From Hymenochaete sp. R1 (Eukaryota; Basidiomycota; Agaricomycetes; Hymenochaetales; Hymenochaetaceae): a stretch of DNA of 64,000 nt. This document shows, one piece after another, positions 11,835 to 24,201 of this stretch. Below the pieces are notes generated by a model. The model saw only the letters and a program-made list of their open reading frames with translations, was not told the origin of the DNA and made no database searches. The stretch is taken from positions 186,001 through 250,000 of the forward strand of contig JAFREE010000008.1 of NCBI GenBank assembly GCA_019400425.1, written 5' to 3'. The position numbers and the translations under genes were made by a program. Numbering within the stretch: the first letter of the stretch is position 1; each line of letters begins with the position of its first letter.

Positions 11835-13188
11835 ATGGCTGGATACCCTCAACAAATGCATCAACCGCAACCGATGCACCAACCTCCGCCAGAGCTCGTC
11901 TCTGCTGAGCAGTACCGTTATGTCCTCACCAACTTTGTGCGTTCCCCATTGCCCAAAATCATCAACGCGAGCGTGTTCTGAAATTCAGCTATCGTAGCGA
12001 ATAGCCCATGAGAAGGTTGAGCAACAGCGTCAGCAGCTACAAGAGCAGGAAACGCAGGTCGCCGAATTGCGATCGCGTATAGCGACATTGGAGGGACGGG
12101 ACGACAAGTCTCAAGTGAAGCGAAGCAACCAGGGGAACACCTCTGTCGACGATTGGTCTATCAAAGTACGTGAGCGTTTTGTAACGCTCTTTCTCGTGGT
12201 CGTTGCCAGCATCTAATATCGTTCGATGCCCAACAGAACACTGCATCTCGCCTTGAAAAACTGATCAATCGTTGGGCAGCCGATGTCGTTCGTGCCCCGC
12301 CCATCCCTCTTCCTAAACTTCGCGACGCCATCCTGTAAGTACACGTTCTTGTGTATCTTCTGCTTTCACTCCTCTAACTGAATAAATCAACTCCAATACA
12401 CCAGCTCCGACCTCCTGGGCTCCTTCTCCCCCTCCTCCCCGGCCGACCCGACCCCTTCCCCAATCCACATCCAGTCCCTCCTCCGCCACGCCCTCGCCGA
12501 AACTATCACAGAGTCCATCATCAACTGCCTCATCGTCACCTCTTCCGCCGAAGCCAACATCCAGCTCACGCGCATCCACGAACAGCTCTTCGCGCGCGAC
12601 CCCACCGTTGCATGCGTCTGGCGCCGACAGACGTTTAGCGCTGCCGTCGAAAGCTGTCCGCCTGCCTTGGCGGTACAGGTGTTTGCGGAGACGATGCCGA
12701 CGCTTGCGAAGATGTTTACAGTCGAGGATGGGTCGGCTTCTGGGGTCGGGGTGGGGGCGGGCCCGGGGTATCAGGGACCCGCGCTCGTGCCGCCAGTAGC
12801 GGCGCTCATGGACGCGGCGGTAGGGTTCTCGAGGATGTTACACGGGGCGCCCGCAGCGTCCGTAGGCGCGGATACCTTCTACCGCGCGTTCGTGCCCGAG
12901 TTAGGGAGCGTGCTGTACCCACGCCAGGTGGAGCTCATCAAAAGGTGTTTGAAGAGCGAGAGTGGAGAGGTGGACCACGTCGGGGCGACGGTGTTCCCTG
13001 GGCTCGTTAAAGTGAGCAAGGGACCTCCTGGAGAAAATAGTACGAGCGAGAATGGGACTAAGAATACTGAGATGGTACAGACGGTTGTGAGGAGGGCACA
13101 GGTGATTTGTGCGTGTGCTCTTATGCCGAGGACACCTTCTGCACCTTCGACTTTTGGAGGCTCCGAGATGAGCACAGACAGTCTTTGA
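11835..13188 (+). CDS. Unknown protein with N-terminal coiled coil
   Basis: Four exons (11835-11936, 11998-12165, 12237-12334, 12405-13188) give 383 residues. The N-terminus is Gln/Pro/Met/His-rich (MAGYPQQMHQPQPMHQPPPE), followed by a Glu/Gln-rich helix that should form a coiled coil (about residues 36-70). The middle and C-terminal part (about residues 90-380) looks like a folded, mostly helical domain with segments such as HALAETITESIINCLIV and RLTFRI-like basic patches; it ends in a Ser/Thr-rich tail. I do not recognise the family and see no catalytic motif. The exon 2 acceptor was chosen because an earlier AG would leave an in-frame stop. The conserved-looking body argues for a real gene. 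Confidence 0.8.
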
Positions 13189-13323
13189 TCGAGCCATGTT
13201 TCCCTTCTTTTTGGATTGAATCTTTGGGTACCATCTATCTATCTATGTATGCATGCAAGGTACTTTCTTGGTTTGTATAATAATATGTGCAGGTCAGAAG
13301 GGAGATTATATTGGTGGAGTCAT

Positions 13324-15603
13324 CTACACTACGCGAAGGGAATCCAGCGTTGCTTGAGTTTGTAAAACCTGTGTAGAAAAAAAAATCAGCGGAGGCGTAA
13401 TTGTGGAATAAGAAAAGACAGAAATCTCACCTCAAGTGCTTGCTGCACCTCTAACCGTCTCCGTGCAGCTTCTAACCAATCGCATAATAATTCCTTCGGA
13501 GCTCCCTTCAACTGATTCAACTCCCTCGTCGCACTGTCCAGGTCCTTCTCGTTCATAAAGTACTCCGCCCTTGCCAACACGCTCCGGACATCCGACCCCT
13601 CCACAAGACCACGCCGAGCAAACTGGAAGCTCGAAATCAGATGCGAGGCAAGATGTGAAAGTACACCCGCATCGTGCTCAGGTACCAGCGCTACACGCGC
13701 GACCTGCGGTGCGACGCTAGTCGTGAACCATGTCGTCAAGTCCGCAAGGGGCTCGACGCCAATATCCGGCACGTCCGTCTTTTCTAAGCCTTCTAACACA
13801 TCTTTAACGAGCCCGTTGTCCTTTGCGGCCGAGGCGTGCCGCAGAATCCGTAGCTCGTCGCGGAACGGTCGGCGGACGGGCGCGTCGATAGAGGTAGCGG
13901 AGAGCGCACGGAGGGCGGCCCAGGTAGCGTGAAGACGGAGATTCTCGTCGAGATATTCGACGTTGTCGAGTGCGAGGCGTTCGAGCTGTTTGAGGTTTGT
14001 TGAGAGCTCTTCGAGGCGGGCGAGACGGCCCCCGCGTTCTTGTTCGACGCGGACTTTGATCTCACGGATCCAGCGGCGCTGCATTTCAATGCCTTGGGCA
14101 ATGACTTCAGCCTTCAGCCTGTCGAATTATCAGCATTCTAATTCTAGTTCTAAATAGAAGGGATTTGAATCGCAAACCTTTCGTTGATGATTTCGCTCTG
14201 AGTTTGAAGCTCGTGCTCCAGTTTCTGACGATACGCTTGCGTCATCTTTCTCCGCTCATCCTCAAAGAACGCCTTAAACTCCAGTTCCTGCTCGTCGAGC
14301 TTGTCCTGCGATGACATCTCCAGCTCGAGCAACTTCAGGGTATACGCTCTGGCCTGGTCGTCAATCTGCGCTTCGAGCTTGGTGCGCTCTTCATCCCGCA
14401 CAGATTCAATACGTAACGCAAGCTCTTTGAGGTCCGTCCTGGCAGTGTCGAGAATGCCCTTCGTGGAGGACGCTGCATCAGGGTTCTCTTTGACGAAGGC
14501 TGCGAGGGAGTCGATGGTGGAAGCGAGTTCAGAGAGGACTGGTTCAGATCCCTCTGCTACAGATGCCGCGAGTAGAGGAAGTGCGTCTCCTTTCTTTCCC
14601 TCTGAAGACTTGGACGGTACAGGAGAGGGCCCAGGGACTTTTGGACGTGAATAGCCAGGTGGAGGTTCGAACCCGACGGGCAGGTCATGGAAGACATGGT
14701 CGTCCTTCTTATTCACCGGGATAGCATCCTTCAGCGAGTTCTCCTTCGCGTCGTTCGACCTCGGAGTCAGGTCGGGAGGGGCACCAGCGGGCTGCTCCGG
14801 AGTTGTTGTCGCCTCAGGGAGCTTGTCGATGTATTTCCCAGCCAAAGCGCCTTCCGCATGTTTAACGACCTCCTCAATGCCCTCTGAGAATGATCGTGGC
14901 CGTTCGATAAATTCAGCAGCCTTCTTCTGGACAGGCGCAGCCTTACTGCTAATCTTGTCCGATGCTTTCTCCGACGATTTCTGGACCTTCGTCTTCGCTC
15001 TCTCCACCACTTCCTTTGCACGTTCCTTCGTATCCTTCGCCTTATCCTTCAGCTTGGAATAGCTATCCTGAGCGGCTGACTTCGCAGTTTCCGCCTTCTC
15101 GACTGCAGCAGCCTTGACCTGTTCGGTGCGCTCCGCGGCAGGCGGCGCATCTGCGGCCTTTTTCTGAACGCTGTCAAAAATCTTCTGGAGTCTGTCCCTT
15201 CCAGAGCTAATAAATTCAAGACGTAGTTTGTCATCGAGACCCTGGTCCTCTACGGTTGACATGATCTTCTCGCCAAAAGGAACGCTCTCGTAGAAGAACG
15301 CGTTGAAGCGGGCATTGTTCGCTGCGAAGACAGGTCCAGTAGCATAGAACAAAACTAAAAAGCCAGTGGAATAAAGAGCAAGAGATTTAAAAAAGCCCCT
15401 CTTTTTGGGAACAGCGGTTTGAGATGAGGAGGCATTTGCAGCAACCTGTGATTTTGAAAAGAGCTGCAAACCGTGTTAGAGACTAGCCGTGCTGCTGCTA
15501 ATGGGATTACTGGACTCACTCGAGCCTGTCTAGATATTTTAAGCCTTGAGAGGCCGACAGTATGTCGAGCCTCATGCCTGGCCAAAGGCAGAGTACGATA
15601 CAT
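13324..15603 (-). CDS. MIC60: MICOS complex subunit MIC60 (mitofilin)
   Basis: Four exons (15520-15603, 14178-15463, 13431-14118, 13324-13368) give 700 residues. The first 28 residues are Arg-rich without acidic residues, a mitochondrial presequence, and are joined by a short intron to the segment KKRGFFKSLALYSTGFLVLF (about 48-67) that forms the single inner-membrane anchor. A long Lys/Ala/Glu-rich region follows, then coiled coil (about 370-480), then the conserved mitofilin domain with GIEMQRRWIREIKVRVEQE and a C-terminal LEVQQALEVLQTQATLDSLR in which the last exon adds 14 residues. Family knowledge: MIC60 shapes crista junctions and contacts outer-membrane complexes. The start at 15603 was chosen over internal codons because it supplies the presequence. 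The next gene (+) starts about 420 bases away, so the two share a promoter region. Confidence 0.95.
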
Positions 15604-16025
15604 TGGGTGTGCTGCTGTCGACGTCGGAGTCGTCAACGTTCTCCGTTTTGTGAGTGCGTCGAATATCCTCCAAAGGAAAATAAGTGTCACGTGACAAAAG
15701 GCTTATATCAGCGGTAACTTTCTCACACACTCAAACTCTCACTCACCTTTCCGGGTCCCATTAGTATCTTACACCGTGGTAGCTATTTACACTTCTTTCT
15801 CTCCATGATGAGATCCTTCAAGCTGTTCAATCTCAAATGCGAACATGGGCTTTCTCTACGTCTTACTGCCAAATGTTTTTGACTAAATGACTCTTACGCT
15901 TCTTTGCTCGAAGTCCGATTTGCATCACTATCCGCCCCTTTGCCTTTTCAGATACTTATCAAGCTCAGTCAATCAATCATCATTCACCTCTTCCGTCAGT
16001 CATTTTTTTATTTCCTCGTTTCACC
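15604..16025. promoter_or_regulatory. Divergent promoter region
   Basis: The only DNA between the starts of MIC60 (-) and the unknown gene at 16026 (+). It contains ctcactcacctttcc and T-rich tracts on both strands and a short palindrome-like gtcacgtgac at 15687-15696, a CACGTG E-box core that bHLH factors commonly bind. Which gene it would serve cannot be told from sequence. Confidence 0.5.
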
Positions 16026-16766
16026 ATGTCTCCCCCAGGCTCGAGCAAGAACACTCCAACTCCACACCATCCCAGTTCTGACCTTGATCAAGTGGCTTTG
16101 AGGCTTGCAGGAGATCTCCAAAAGCTCAAGGAAGAATGGCACGCCCTACACGAGTTCTGGAGCACGGACGACAACAAGTCCGTATTCCCCCAATCATTCG
16201 TTACATGCGTCGCACTCGCTGTAATGACCATTATGGCTTTCAAGAAGGATGCCAGAGGCCCTAATGATATCACTTGGATACGACAAGGAACGAGTGTGAG
16301 TCTCAGCTCGGAGTCGTTTAATTCATTGGTGCAGACGGAGCGTGGTGTTGCCTTGATAGCGGACGCGAAGCAGTTCTGGGGCAGAAACTTCGCTGGGCCT
16401 GTCGGTGCTGATGCGAAGATTGCGAAGGAAGACGAAGACGCGAGAAAGCGTATCAGCCAGGCGGCAGTCATCGCTCGGTATGAGTACGTATTATGGAGGG
16501 ACTATGACCTTCGTCGAGAGATTGGCGCATTGTCAAACTCTGCCGCGGGAGTCGTCCGGTCAGTGGAGGTAAGCGGGACAGACAATGACAATGAGTCAAA
16601 AAGCAAAGAAGCTATCGATAAACGAGAGAAGTTCCTGGCGAGCATTCCGAACAGAGGGGCGCGTGCGGAGGATAGGTTTGCTCCTCGGTGGAATAAGATC
16701 CAGGACGTAGATGAGCTCAAGCGTTGGTTCTCTTACTACGAAGACCACGGTGAATTCAATATCTAG
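16026..16766 (+). CDS. Unknown intronless protein, 246 residues
   Basis: One uninterrupted frame. After a Ser/Pro/Thr-rich start the protein is mostly helical and charged, with blocks such as LAGDLQKLKEEWHALHEFW, QSFVTCVALAVMTIMAF, ARYEYVLWRDYDLRREIGAL and a C-terminal FAPRWNKIQDVDELKRWF. No signal peptide, membrane segment or known motif was found, although the cysteine-containing stretch near residue 60 is fairly hydrophobic. The absence of introns sets it apart from almost every neighbour. The frame is coding-like over its full length, so I take it as real, but its function is unknown. Confidence 0.7.
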   Translation: MSPPGSSKNTPTPHHPSSDLDQVALRLAGDLQKLKEEWHALHEFWSTDDNKSVFPQSFVTCVALAVMTIMAFKKDARGPNDITWIRQGTSVSLSSESFNSLVQTERGVALIADAKQFWGRNFAGPVGADAKIAKEDEDARKRISQAAVIARYEYVLWRDYDLRREIGALSNSAAGVVRSVEVSGTDNDNESKSKEAIDKREKFLASIPNRGARAEDRFAPRWNKIQDVDELKRWFSYYEDHGEFNI

Positions 16767-17037
16767 GCTTGCCTTTTTTATGGGGTTATTCTCGGGCATA
16801 GTGATCTGCATACGCACGAAGTATCTTGGAGCTTTGGCTCGCTATTCAACACCCACTTGCAAATGACTCGTAAGTTGGTCACGTCGACCTAACAATACCA
16901 AGTCCGATTTGCGAAATAAGGAACAAATCTTCCACAATTATAATAAGGCAGTACAACACAATAAATACAGAGCAGACGTGCAATGGTATAGCTGGTGCGT
17001 GTGTCATGGGTTCAAAATATAATATCCTTCTCTCGAA

Positions 17038-18749
17038 TCAATCAATGCCCAACAACCTCTCCTTCGTCTTGTCCTCCAGTTGCTTTGCTCGTATTCTCCC
17101 TTCGTTCAACCTCTCAACACCGCTTCGGATCGCTCGTGCGTGTACCTCAATGGGTATCTCACCTCCGGATAACTCAGGTGCAGATGCTCGTTCTCTGAGC
17201 TCCTCCATATCCGCGGACAGATCTTGCAGGGCCTTAGAACCATTTTATCAGCAAGAAACTCAAGAAAACATGAAATCGAAATAACTTACGTGAAGAGCAC
17301 TTACAACACGAGCCAGCGCTGCTGCACGATATTTCCCAAGTTCTTTTAGTAGCTGTAGATTACTCGAAAATCTTGCAACGCGGGCTCTGTTACCGCCCAG
17401 TTTTGTCCAAAGTAATGCCAGAAGTTCTTCATTTGCTTCAGTGTTGGCGATATTCTCGCGTGATAGAATGCTGTGAATTGTGTTGAGCTGCTCTTCCAGT
17501 CTGTTTAACGAAGCGAGAGAGTCTTCTGCTGTGAATATGAGTCGTTCGAGCTCGCCAGATAATACGGAGTAGGATTGGGTGAATGCGAGGGCGAGGGCAT
17601 CTTTCCGATCAGGAAGACTGGCGAAAGGCCACACGTAATTCATAAGAGACGAACTCGTCGACTCCGACGATTCAATCGTCTTCAACGCGTAATCGCTTAC
17701 AGCTAGAATCCTGCAAAACGAGTCTGAGACAGCGAACTGTATCCCATGCTTTGTTCGCACTTACTGATCGACCGATCCGCTAATCCTAGAATTGAGCTTT
17801 TGCAATCCTCTCGCAGTGTCCCGTGCGTCGTCGACGAACGCCTTGAGCGCTTCTGTCAGGCCCTCTTTGCTCCGAAGGTCGCTCGTCTTCACTACCGTTA
17901 CGAGATCAGAGGTTGCCATCTGCGTCTTCTTGATTTCCAAGGCTAAACTAGAGCTGCCTACACCCTCGTCCAACAGCTGCTCAAAAGTCTTGCTTTGAAT
18001 CTCGACCATTCGTGGGTATTCTGCGCTGTTGCGAGTGATTATTTGGTCATTATTTGATCATTACAGAAATATATACGTACTGCTGTGCTTCTCCGGATTC
18101 AACCCTATCATATACTCTGCAAACGGTTGTACGTGACATCCCAGGCAGAAAGCAGAGCGGTGCCAAAGCAGAGCGGAAGGTCGCAGAAATCGTATTCAGG
18201 ACTACTGCAATCGCCCACATCACTGCCAGTATGGCCATAGGCTTCTTTAGAAAGATGAAGAAGTTCGATATAACTTCAACAACGTAAAATATGGACGAGC
18301 GCGTGCCATGGCGAATCGCTGCATGGACTTCGTCTTGAGAGAGGATGGGAGGCGTAGGCGGAGGACCAGGCTGCTGCTTCGACTGCTTGTATATAGCCTT
18401 TCTAGTGTTTTGATTGCTTGAGGCAATGTATACGGTCTTGTTCGTTGCTCTGGAATGGAGCCGCCGCCGCCGTGGAGTCAAGCTTGAAGCGCGGAGAGAT
18501 TCCGAACCTACGAAGCCCAACGATTCGGACGACCGCTTTCGTCGAAGATTTTGTGGTGGCTCAGTTAGCCGTTGCCGAGCGTCTCTCAACGCGTCGACAT
18601 CCTCCCAGTCGTCATTGGTCTCATTGTGAATGATTTCTGGTTCCTCGGCGTCCAGACTCGCAGCCAGCTGCTTCTCGTTTAATGTCCTATACATGAGTTC
18701 AATGATGAGAGATGTGAGAAAGCGAGTCGACTCACGGTGAACTATGCAT
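17038..18749 (-). CDS. Unknown membrane protein with coiled-coil tail
   Basis: Five exons (18736-18749, 18081-18686, 17765-18025, 17290-17710, 17038-17232) give 498 residues. Exon 1 is only 14 nt (Met-His-Ser-Ser plus part of Pro). Residues 5-120 are acidic then strongly basic (LTPRRRRLHSR); about residues 150-205 hold two hydrophobic segments (SSIFYVVEVISNFFIFL and AILAVMWAIAVVLNTI) joined by Lys-Lys-Pro, a hairpin topology. The remaining 290 residues are helical, with heptad-like stretches (LNRLEEQLNTIHSILSREN, ELRERASAPELSGGEIP) and end in LLGID. A basic N-terminus, hairpin and long coiled coil suggest an organelle- or nuclear-envelope-tethered protein; that is inference. I do not recognise the family. 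Confidence 0.8.
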
Positions 18750-19022
18750 AGTTGTGTGAGATATAACCCAGTGGAATACACGATATTTAGCAGCGAAAAC
18801 GGCATGTAATGGTGTGTTAAGAGCAAGGCAGCTCGAGTCCGCTCCGAACTCCGTGAGGTCAGTTTCGTCGATCACTTTATACGATCGGCGATACCCAAAG
18901 TGGACGACACGCGTCCCTCCCCTCCTCGAAAGCCAACGCGCGTATACGTACCCTCTAATTCCTTCCAACGCGCTGCACCTTAAGCTTGCTTTATTTCTTC
19001 TTCATTCTCCCTTTCATTCTCC

Positions 19023-22000
19023 ATGGCTGGCACAGAGCTTCCAGTAGAGCCCATCAGATCCGAAGACCCCTCAAAAAAGAAGAAAGATGGCGAAAAGAAG
19101 GTCGACGAAGGAAAGGTAAACGCGTCCAAGGACAAGGCGGACGAGACTGAGGAGCTGGTGCGTCCTTACCTTACTAGCCTCTACCAAATCACATTGAAAT
19201 TAAGTGGCACCTACAGTCAGAAGAAGACCTTCAGCTTCGTAATGAGCTAGAAATGCTCGTCGAGCGGTTGAAGGTCCGTATGCAACACACATTTATGCTC
19301 GGACACATCGAGCTAACACAATTACCGTACCTAGGAGCCTAATACTTCGTTGCATCAGCCTGCCCTTGAGACCCTCAGAACACTAATCAGGACATCGACA
19401 TCGTCTATGACATCCGTTCCAAAACCTCTCAAATTCCTTCGACCTCATTACCGTGACATGCAATCCCTCTACGAATCGTGGCCTATCTCCGATAATAAGA
19501 GCCTTTTCGCGGACATCCTCTCTGTCTTGGCCATGACCTACTCTGATACTGAGCCCCGAGGCACCCTCAAATACCGTCTCTTTGCGTCATCGATGTCGAA
19601 GAATGCTAGTGAACCGGGATCGTGGGGTCATGAATATATTCGCCACCTAGCTGCAGAGCTCGGGACCGAATATGAACTCAGAAATGTGGAAGAGGAGAAA
19701 GAAGAGACGGAAGAGCGAACTGGGACGATCGAGGACCTCCGAGACCTATCCGTGGAGTGTGCCAAGTTCCTTTTGTTACACAACGCGGAGCCTGATGCTG
19801 TGGACTTACTGGAGGAGCTGGAGATTGCGGACCGTTTGGTTAACCTCGTGGACAACAACAATTATGCTCGCGTCTGCCGCTATATGTTAAGGTGAGAATA
19901 TGAATCAGTAACAAACCCTTTCTATAAGCTAACGACACTCTAGTTGCGTGGCGTATCTGGCCCCTCCGGACGACCAGGCGTTCCTTCGGATAGTACACGA
20001 GTTGTATGCGAAGAGGGACAAATTCCCGGAAGCTCTAGCCGTTGCATTGCGTCTTGCAGATCGTGATCTAGTCCTGAAAGATTATCAAAGTGCTGGCGAC
20101 CCGTGAGTTTTGTTTTCTATGATGTATATCAACTTTTAGCTTACGAACAACGATCAGGCTCATGAAGCGGCAGCTTGCGTTCTTGATCGCCAGGGCGCAA
20201 GTACCTGTCGAATGGGTGAAAGACGAGGATGAAGAGGATACCGAGGAAGACCTGGTGGAGTGCCTGAGCAACACGCATCTGTCGAAGCACTATAAAGACT
20301 TCGGCAAGGAGCTCGGTGCTTCGGAGCCCAAGAGCCTTGAAGATATCTACAAATCTCATCTCGAGAACTCGAGTTCGTAAATCTGCATCCGCATTTATGT
20401 CCATGTCACTCATATTTATTTGGACTAGGAGTAGCTGGCGCGAATATCGACTCTGCTCGAGCGAACTTGGCCGGTTCTTTCGTTAATGCGTTCGTTAATG
20501 CTGGCTTTGGAAATGATAAGCTAATGGTGGATGCCGCGGAAGGTGACAGCTGGATTTACAAAAACAAGGATCACGGTGCGTAAACTGTGTTATACCTAAT
20601 CTCCATTACTCACGTACCCGTGACAGGTATGATGAGCGCTGCTGCTTCTCTTGGCCTAAGTTTATTATGGGACACCGATGTTGGGTTGAGTCACATCGAC
20701 AGATATACGTACGTGCCAGAAGAATACATAAAGGTTAGAGGCTTAGAAACATACAATAGTACATGCTGCTGATACTTTTTTTTCGTCTAGGCGGGCGCCT
20801 TCCTCGCTACTGGTGTTCTCAATTGCGGTATTCGAACTGAGGCTGATATCCCCCTCTCTCTCCTCGGTGAACATGTGGAAAGCAAGTCAGTGCCTCTGAA
20901 GTCTGGCGCGATCGTCGGTTTGGGTCTCGCATATGTGGGCTCTCGGCGGCAAGAGCTATCAGACCTCCTCCTACCTGTAGTGGCTGACGAGGGCCAGAGC
21001 ATGGAAATTGTGTCATTAGCGGCGCTATCGCTCGGTTTCATCTTTGTGGGAAGCTGCGACGGCGAAATTACAGGGTCAATCTTACAAGCACTTATGGAAA
21101 GATCTGATGCCAACCTTGACGAGAAATGGGCACGCTTTATGACACTTGGTCTCGCGTTACTGTATCTAGGCTGCCAAGAGGCTTCAGATGCGACGCTGGA
21201 GACATTGAAGGCGATCGAGCACAGTATCTCAAAGCAGGCGCAAATTCTTGTGGAGATTTGTTCATGGGCAGGTTCGACGAATGTGCTCAAAGTGCAGGAA
21301 ATGATGCACCACTGTAGCGATCACATTGAGAAGAAAGAAGGGGGAAAAGAGGATGACTCGTTCCAAGCCTTTGCTACCATCGGCGTTGCACTCATTGCCA
21401 TGGGTGAGGATGTTGGCGCCGAAATGGCTTTACGGCAGTTCAACCACTTGGTGAGCTTTTCAAGTCTGATTAATGCATTAGTTCTAATAATCATGATAGA
21501 TGCAATATGGAGAACCTGTCATTCGAAAATCAGTACCCCTTGCTCTTGGACTCATCAGCGCCTCAAATCCTCAAATGTCCATCCTCGATACCCTCTCGAA
21601 GTATAGTCATGATAATGACCTCGCTGTTGCGCTCAACGCTATCTTTGCCATGGGTCTCGTCGGTGCCGGCACGAACAACGCTCGATTAGCACAAATGCTG
21701 CGACAGCTTGCGAGCTATTACTACAAGGAACCCGATTGCCTATTCATGGTGCGAGTAGCGCAGGGGCTGGTGCATATGGGCAAGGGCTGCCTCACGATCA
21801 ACCCATTCTTCAATGATCGCGAGATAATGAGCCGACCTGCTGTTGCTGGGTTGCTGACCGTCTTAACGGCATTCACGGATGCGAAGAGCTGTAAGATTAT
21901 TCCTGAAATTTGCTCTCAAGACTTCCGATAAGCTAACTACTTCGAAATAAAGTCATCCTAGACAAATACCACTGGATGCTCTACTATCTCGTCTCCGCCA

Positions 22001-22275
22001 TGTATCCCCGATTCCTTATTACTCTCGACGACAAACTCGAATCCAAGCCAATTACAGTTCGCGTCGGCCAGGCCGTCGACGTCACTGCCCAAGCTGGTAA
22101 GCCACGTACGATTTCTGGGTTCCAAACGCACCAAGCACCCGTCCGGCTGGGGACGCGCGATCGTGCGGAGCTGGCAACGGAGGAGTTCATCCCGTACGCT
22201 GCCGTGCTCGAAGGGTTTGTGATCCTGAGGAAGAACCCTGGGTGGGAGGATGATGACGTGAAGATGGCAGTATAG
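19023..22275 (+). CDS. RPN1: 26S proteasome regulatory subunit RPN1
   Basis: Ten exons (19023-19157, 19217-19273, 19335-19891, 19944-20102, 20158-20372, 20429-20575, 20627-20733, 20791-21450, 21500-21890, 21953-22275) give 916 residues, close to the usual 900-1000. The start is Lys/Glu-rich ([13 protein letters not shown]), followed by the diagnostic [60 protein letters not shown] and then the proteasome/cyclosome repeats (for example [20 protein letters not shown]). It ends with the conserved [20 protein letters not shown] and a C-terminal [13 protein letters not shown]1 is a toroid-shaped base subunit that binds ubiquitin, ubiquitin-like shuttle factors and Ubp6. The exon 5 donor (GTTCGT at 20373) is weak but is the only one that keeps the frame. 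Confidence 0.97.
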
Positions 22276-22523
22276 TCTATGTGGGAGGATGAAACACGGT
22301 GCGCGTTTGGGTGAAGTGAAAGCTGTAATTCCATAGGTAGATAGCATTGTTCTTTCATTAATTATTTAGGCATTATTGCATTTTTCTTTCCTCATCTTCA
22401 TCCACAACTTTGCGTATTCGAAAGCGACTTGTAAACGTGGCACAGGTCTGTGAACGAATTTCATTGAGATATCAAAAGAAAAACAAATGCTATAGAAGGC
22501 ATTGATTTGCCGGACAGAATAAG

Positions 22524-23843
22524 TTATTGGATGAGAATCATCCATGAAAGGATGAAATAGAATAGCCTAGGTAAAGTCAGTATCCAAGTCATTGAGGATA
22601 GCGTGAGTATACCACTCACAGAAGTGGGTATACGGCAAGTAAGATGCGTTGCTGTTCAATTTTAGTTCCATCAAGGAAGTTCACGGATGCTACAGAGGAT
22701 TATAAACCGTTATTCAAAGATGCTGTATGACGCGACGCTAACGCACCCCATATACACCACGCCCATGCACCTAGAGCGACTGGGATTCGCACCCATATGG
22801 TATGAACGAAGTATGAGACGAGGGCAGCTACGTCGAGCGGCGCCACGCAGTATCCCAGGACACATAACGCCTGGAAAAATGACCTAAGAAGATGTTAGCC
22901 CGAGAGGGCCAAGGCAATATGCGAAAATGGACGTACACTCTACCACCGAGTAACTGATACAATGGTCATTGAAAATACTTGAACGATGAGAAGGAATGCG
23001 CACTTTGGCTTGAACGGTCACGACGACCGATCCTAAACATATGATGACCACGACGGCCGTAAAAACACCCAACGATTGTTCTTGGGGAGCCTGACGCGCG
23101 GAATGTAAGAAAGACACAGAGGATAGCGTGAAGGACGTACACTCAGGCTTAGCAGGATACCAAGGAGCAGACAAAGAATGAGCGGCCCCCACAGATCCCA
23201 GTCTCTGCCAAAGCTAATAAAAATCTTCATTTAAGTTCTTAGACAAGAGACTCACCGAAGCACTTCTCTTCCGGAACCTGATCTGCGAGGGTAGAGTACT
23301 TGTACCAGCTTGATGCCTATCGAGCGCAGGTCTCTTACCTACGAAACGGGTTCAGTCAACTAAGGCACGCATATCCACGTAGAAGACATACAATAGTAGT
23401 CAAAACGGGCTCATCCAGCGTATCGACGCCAGTATACCTTAAATCAGAGTTTGAACGTGAGCAACGCGCTGTGGTTACCGGACGGCGAATGCTGACGTAC
23501 CGCGTTTCAACTCGCACACCTCCAACCATACGGCGCGATCCGCTCTGCGCAGAGCTTGCACTGGCAGATGGCTGACCTATGTTTCCGGACACATTGGTTG
23601 CGTTTCCGGCAGACGAGGTCTGAGGGGCCGTAGCTAGATCTTGTGAACGTGCTTTTCCCTTGTCTATGGGACTCGCGATGTCTGCGCCGAAAGAGGGGAG
23701 GGCCTCCTCGTCAAAGTCCTCGTCGTCATCTGAGTGGGTTCGAGCGGACGGTACTTCAGAAGTTTAGCCTCGTTTTGATTCAGGCAAAGCATACCTGCTT
23801 GTATGAACTGCGAGGTCGCTGTATGCGGTGTGTTGGGATCCAT
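22524..23843 (-). CDS. Yip1-domain Golgi membrane protein, YIPF6/Yip4 type
   Basis: Ten small exons (23795-23843, 23501-23753, 23392-23437, 23256-23338, 23141-23213, 23004-23090, 22937-22953, 22747-22883, 22620-22689, 22524-22566) give 285 residues. The N-terminal 110 residues are polar and acidic (DDDEDFDEEALPSFG). The conserved body starts at YTGVDTLDEPVLTTIVRDL and contains DWDLWGPLILCLLLG, LLGGRVSFFQALCVLGYCVAP and the last membrane helix LLFYFILSWMILIQ, five hydrophobic segments in all. This order, and especially the FQ-LCVLGYC-P motif, matches vertebrate YIPF6 and yeast Yip4. Such proteins bind Rab/Ypt GTPases and act in ER-Golgi traffic. Exon 7 is only 17 nt. Phase was consistent at all nine junctions. 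Confidence 0.92.
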
Positions 23844-24201
23844 ATTGCCAACTTGAGCCAGTTGTAAGTGCAGGGAGGCCCGTACGTGCGGGTCAGCTCG
23901 AGTCGTCGACGCGTCTTACTCCATATTTAGTAAGTAATTCCCATAGACCTCGGAAATGTGGCGAAGTCTTCATGGTGGGTTCGCCACCTCTTTCTCTTGC
24001 CCGCGTTACGAAACGTAGTAAGTCTTACTTCTTGCATGATGGCGATGGTCGAGCAAAGTTACCTTTCTACCTCAACTTGCTCAACTCGCATGCTAACAAG
24101 TGGCATTCCTTTCTTCGCCTTGCTCGTCGATTGCACTTAATCGTGCATTTTACCCTGCTCCCTGTTCATTCTCTCAATCTTGCGGGCTGCTTTCTAGATC
24201 C
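23844..24201. promoter_or_regulatory. Divergent promoter region
   Basis: Lies between the Yip1-type gene (-) and the F-box gene (+). The last 60 bases before 24202 are pyrimidine-rich. A frame-compatible upstream ATG at 24100 would add 34 residues to the F-box protein but the added part is not conserved-looking. Confidence 0.45.

Noticed and set aside
22770..22800. tRNA-like B-box (ggtgcgaatcccag on the minus strand)
   Set aside because: It lies inside exon 8 of the Yip1-type gene where the protein sequence is conserved, and no matching A-box or cloverleaf was found.
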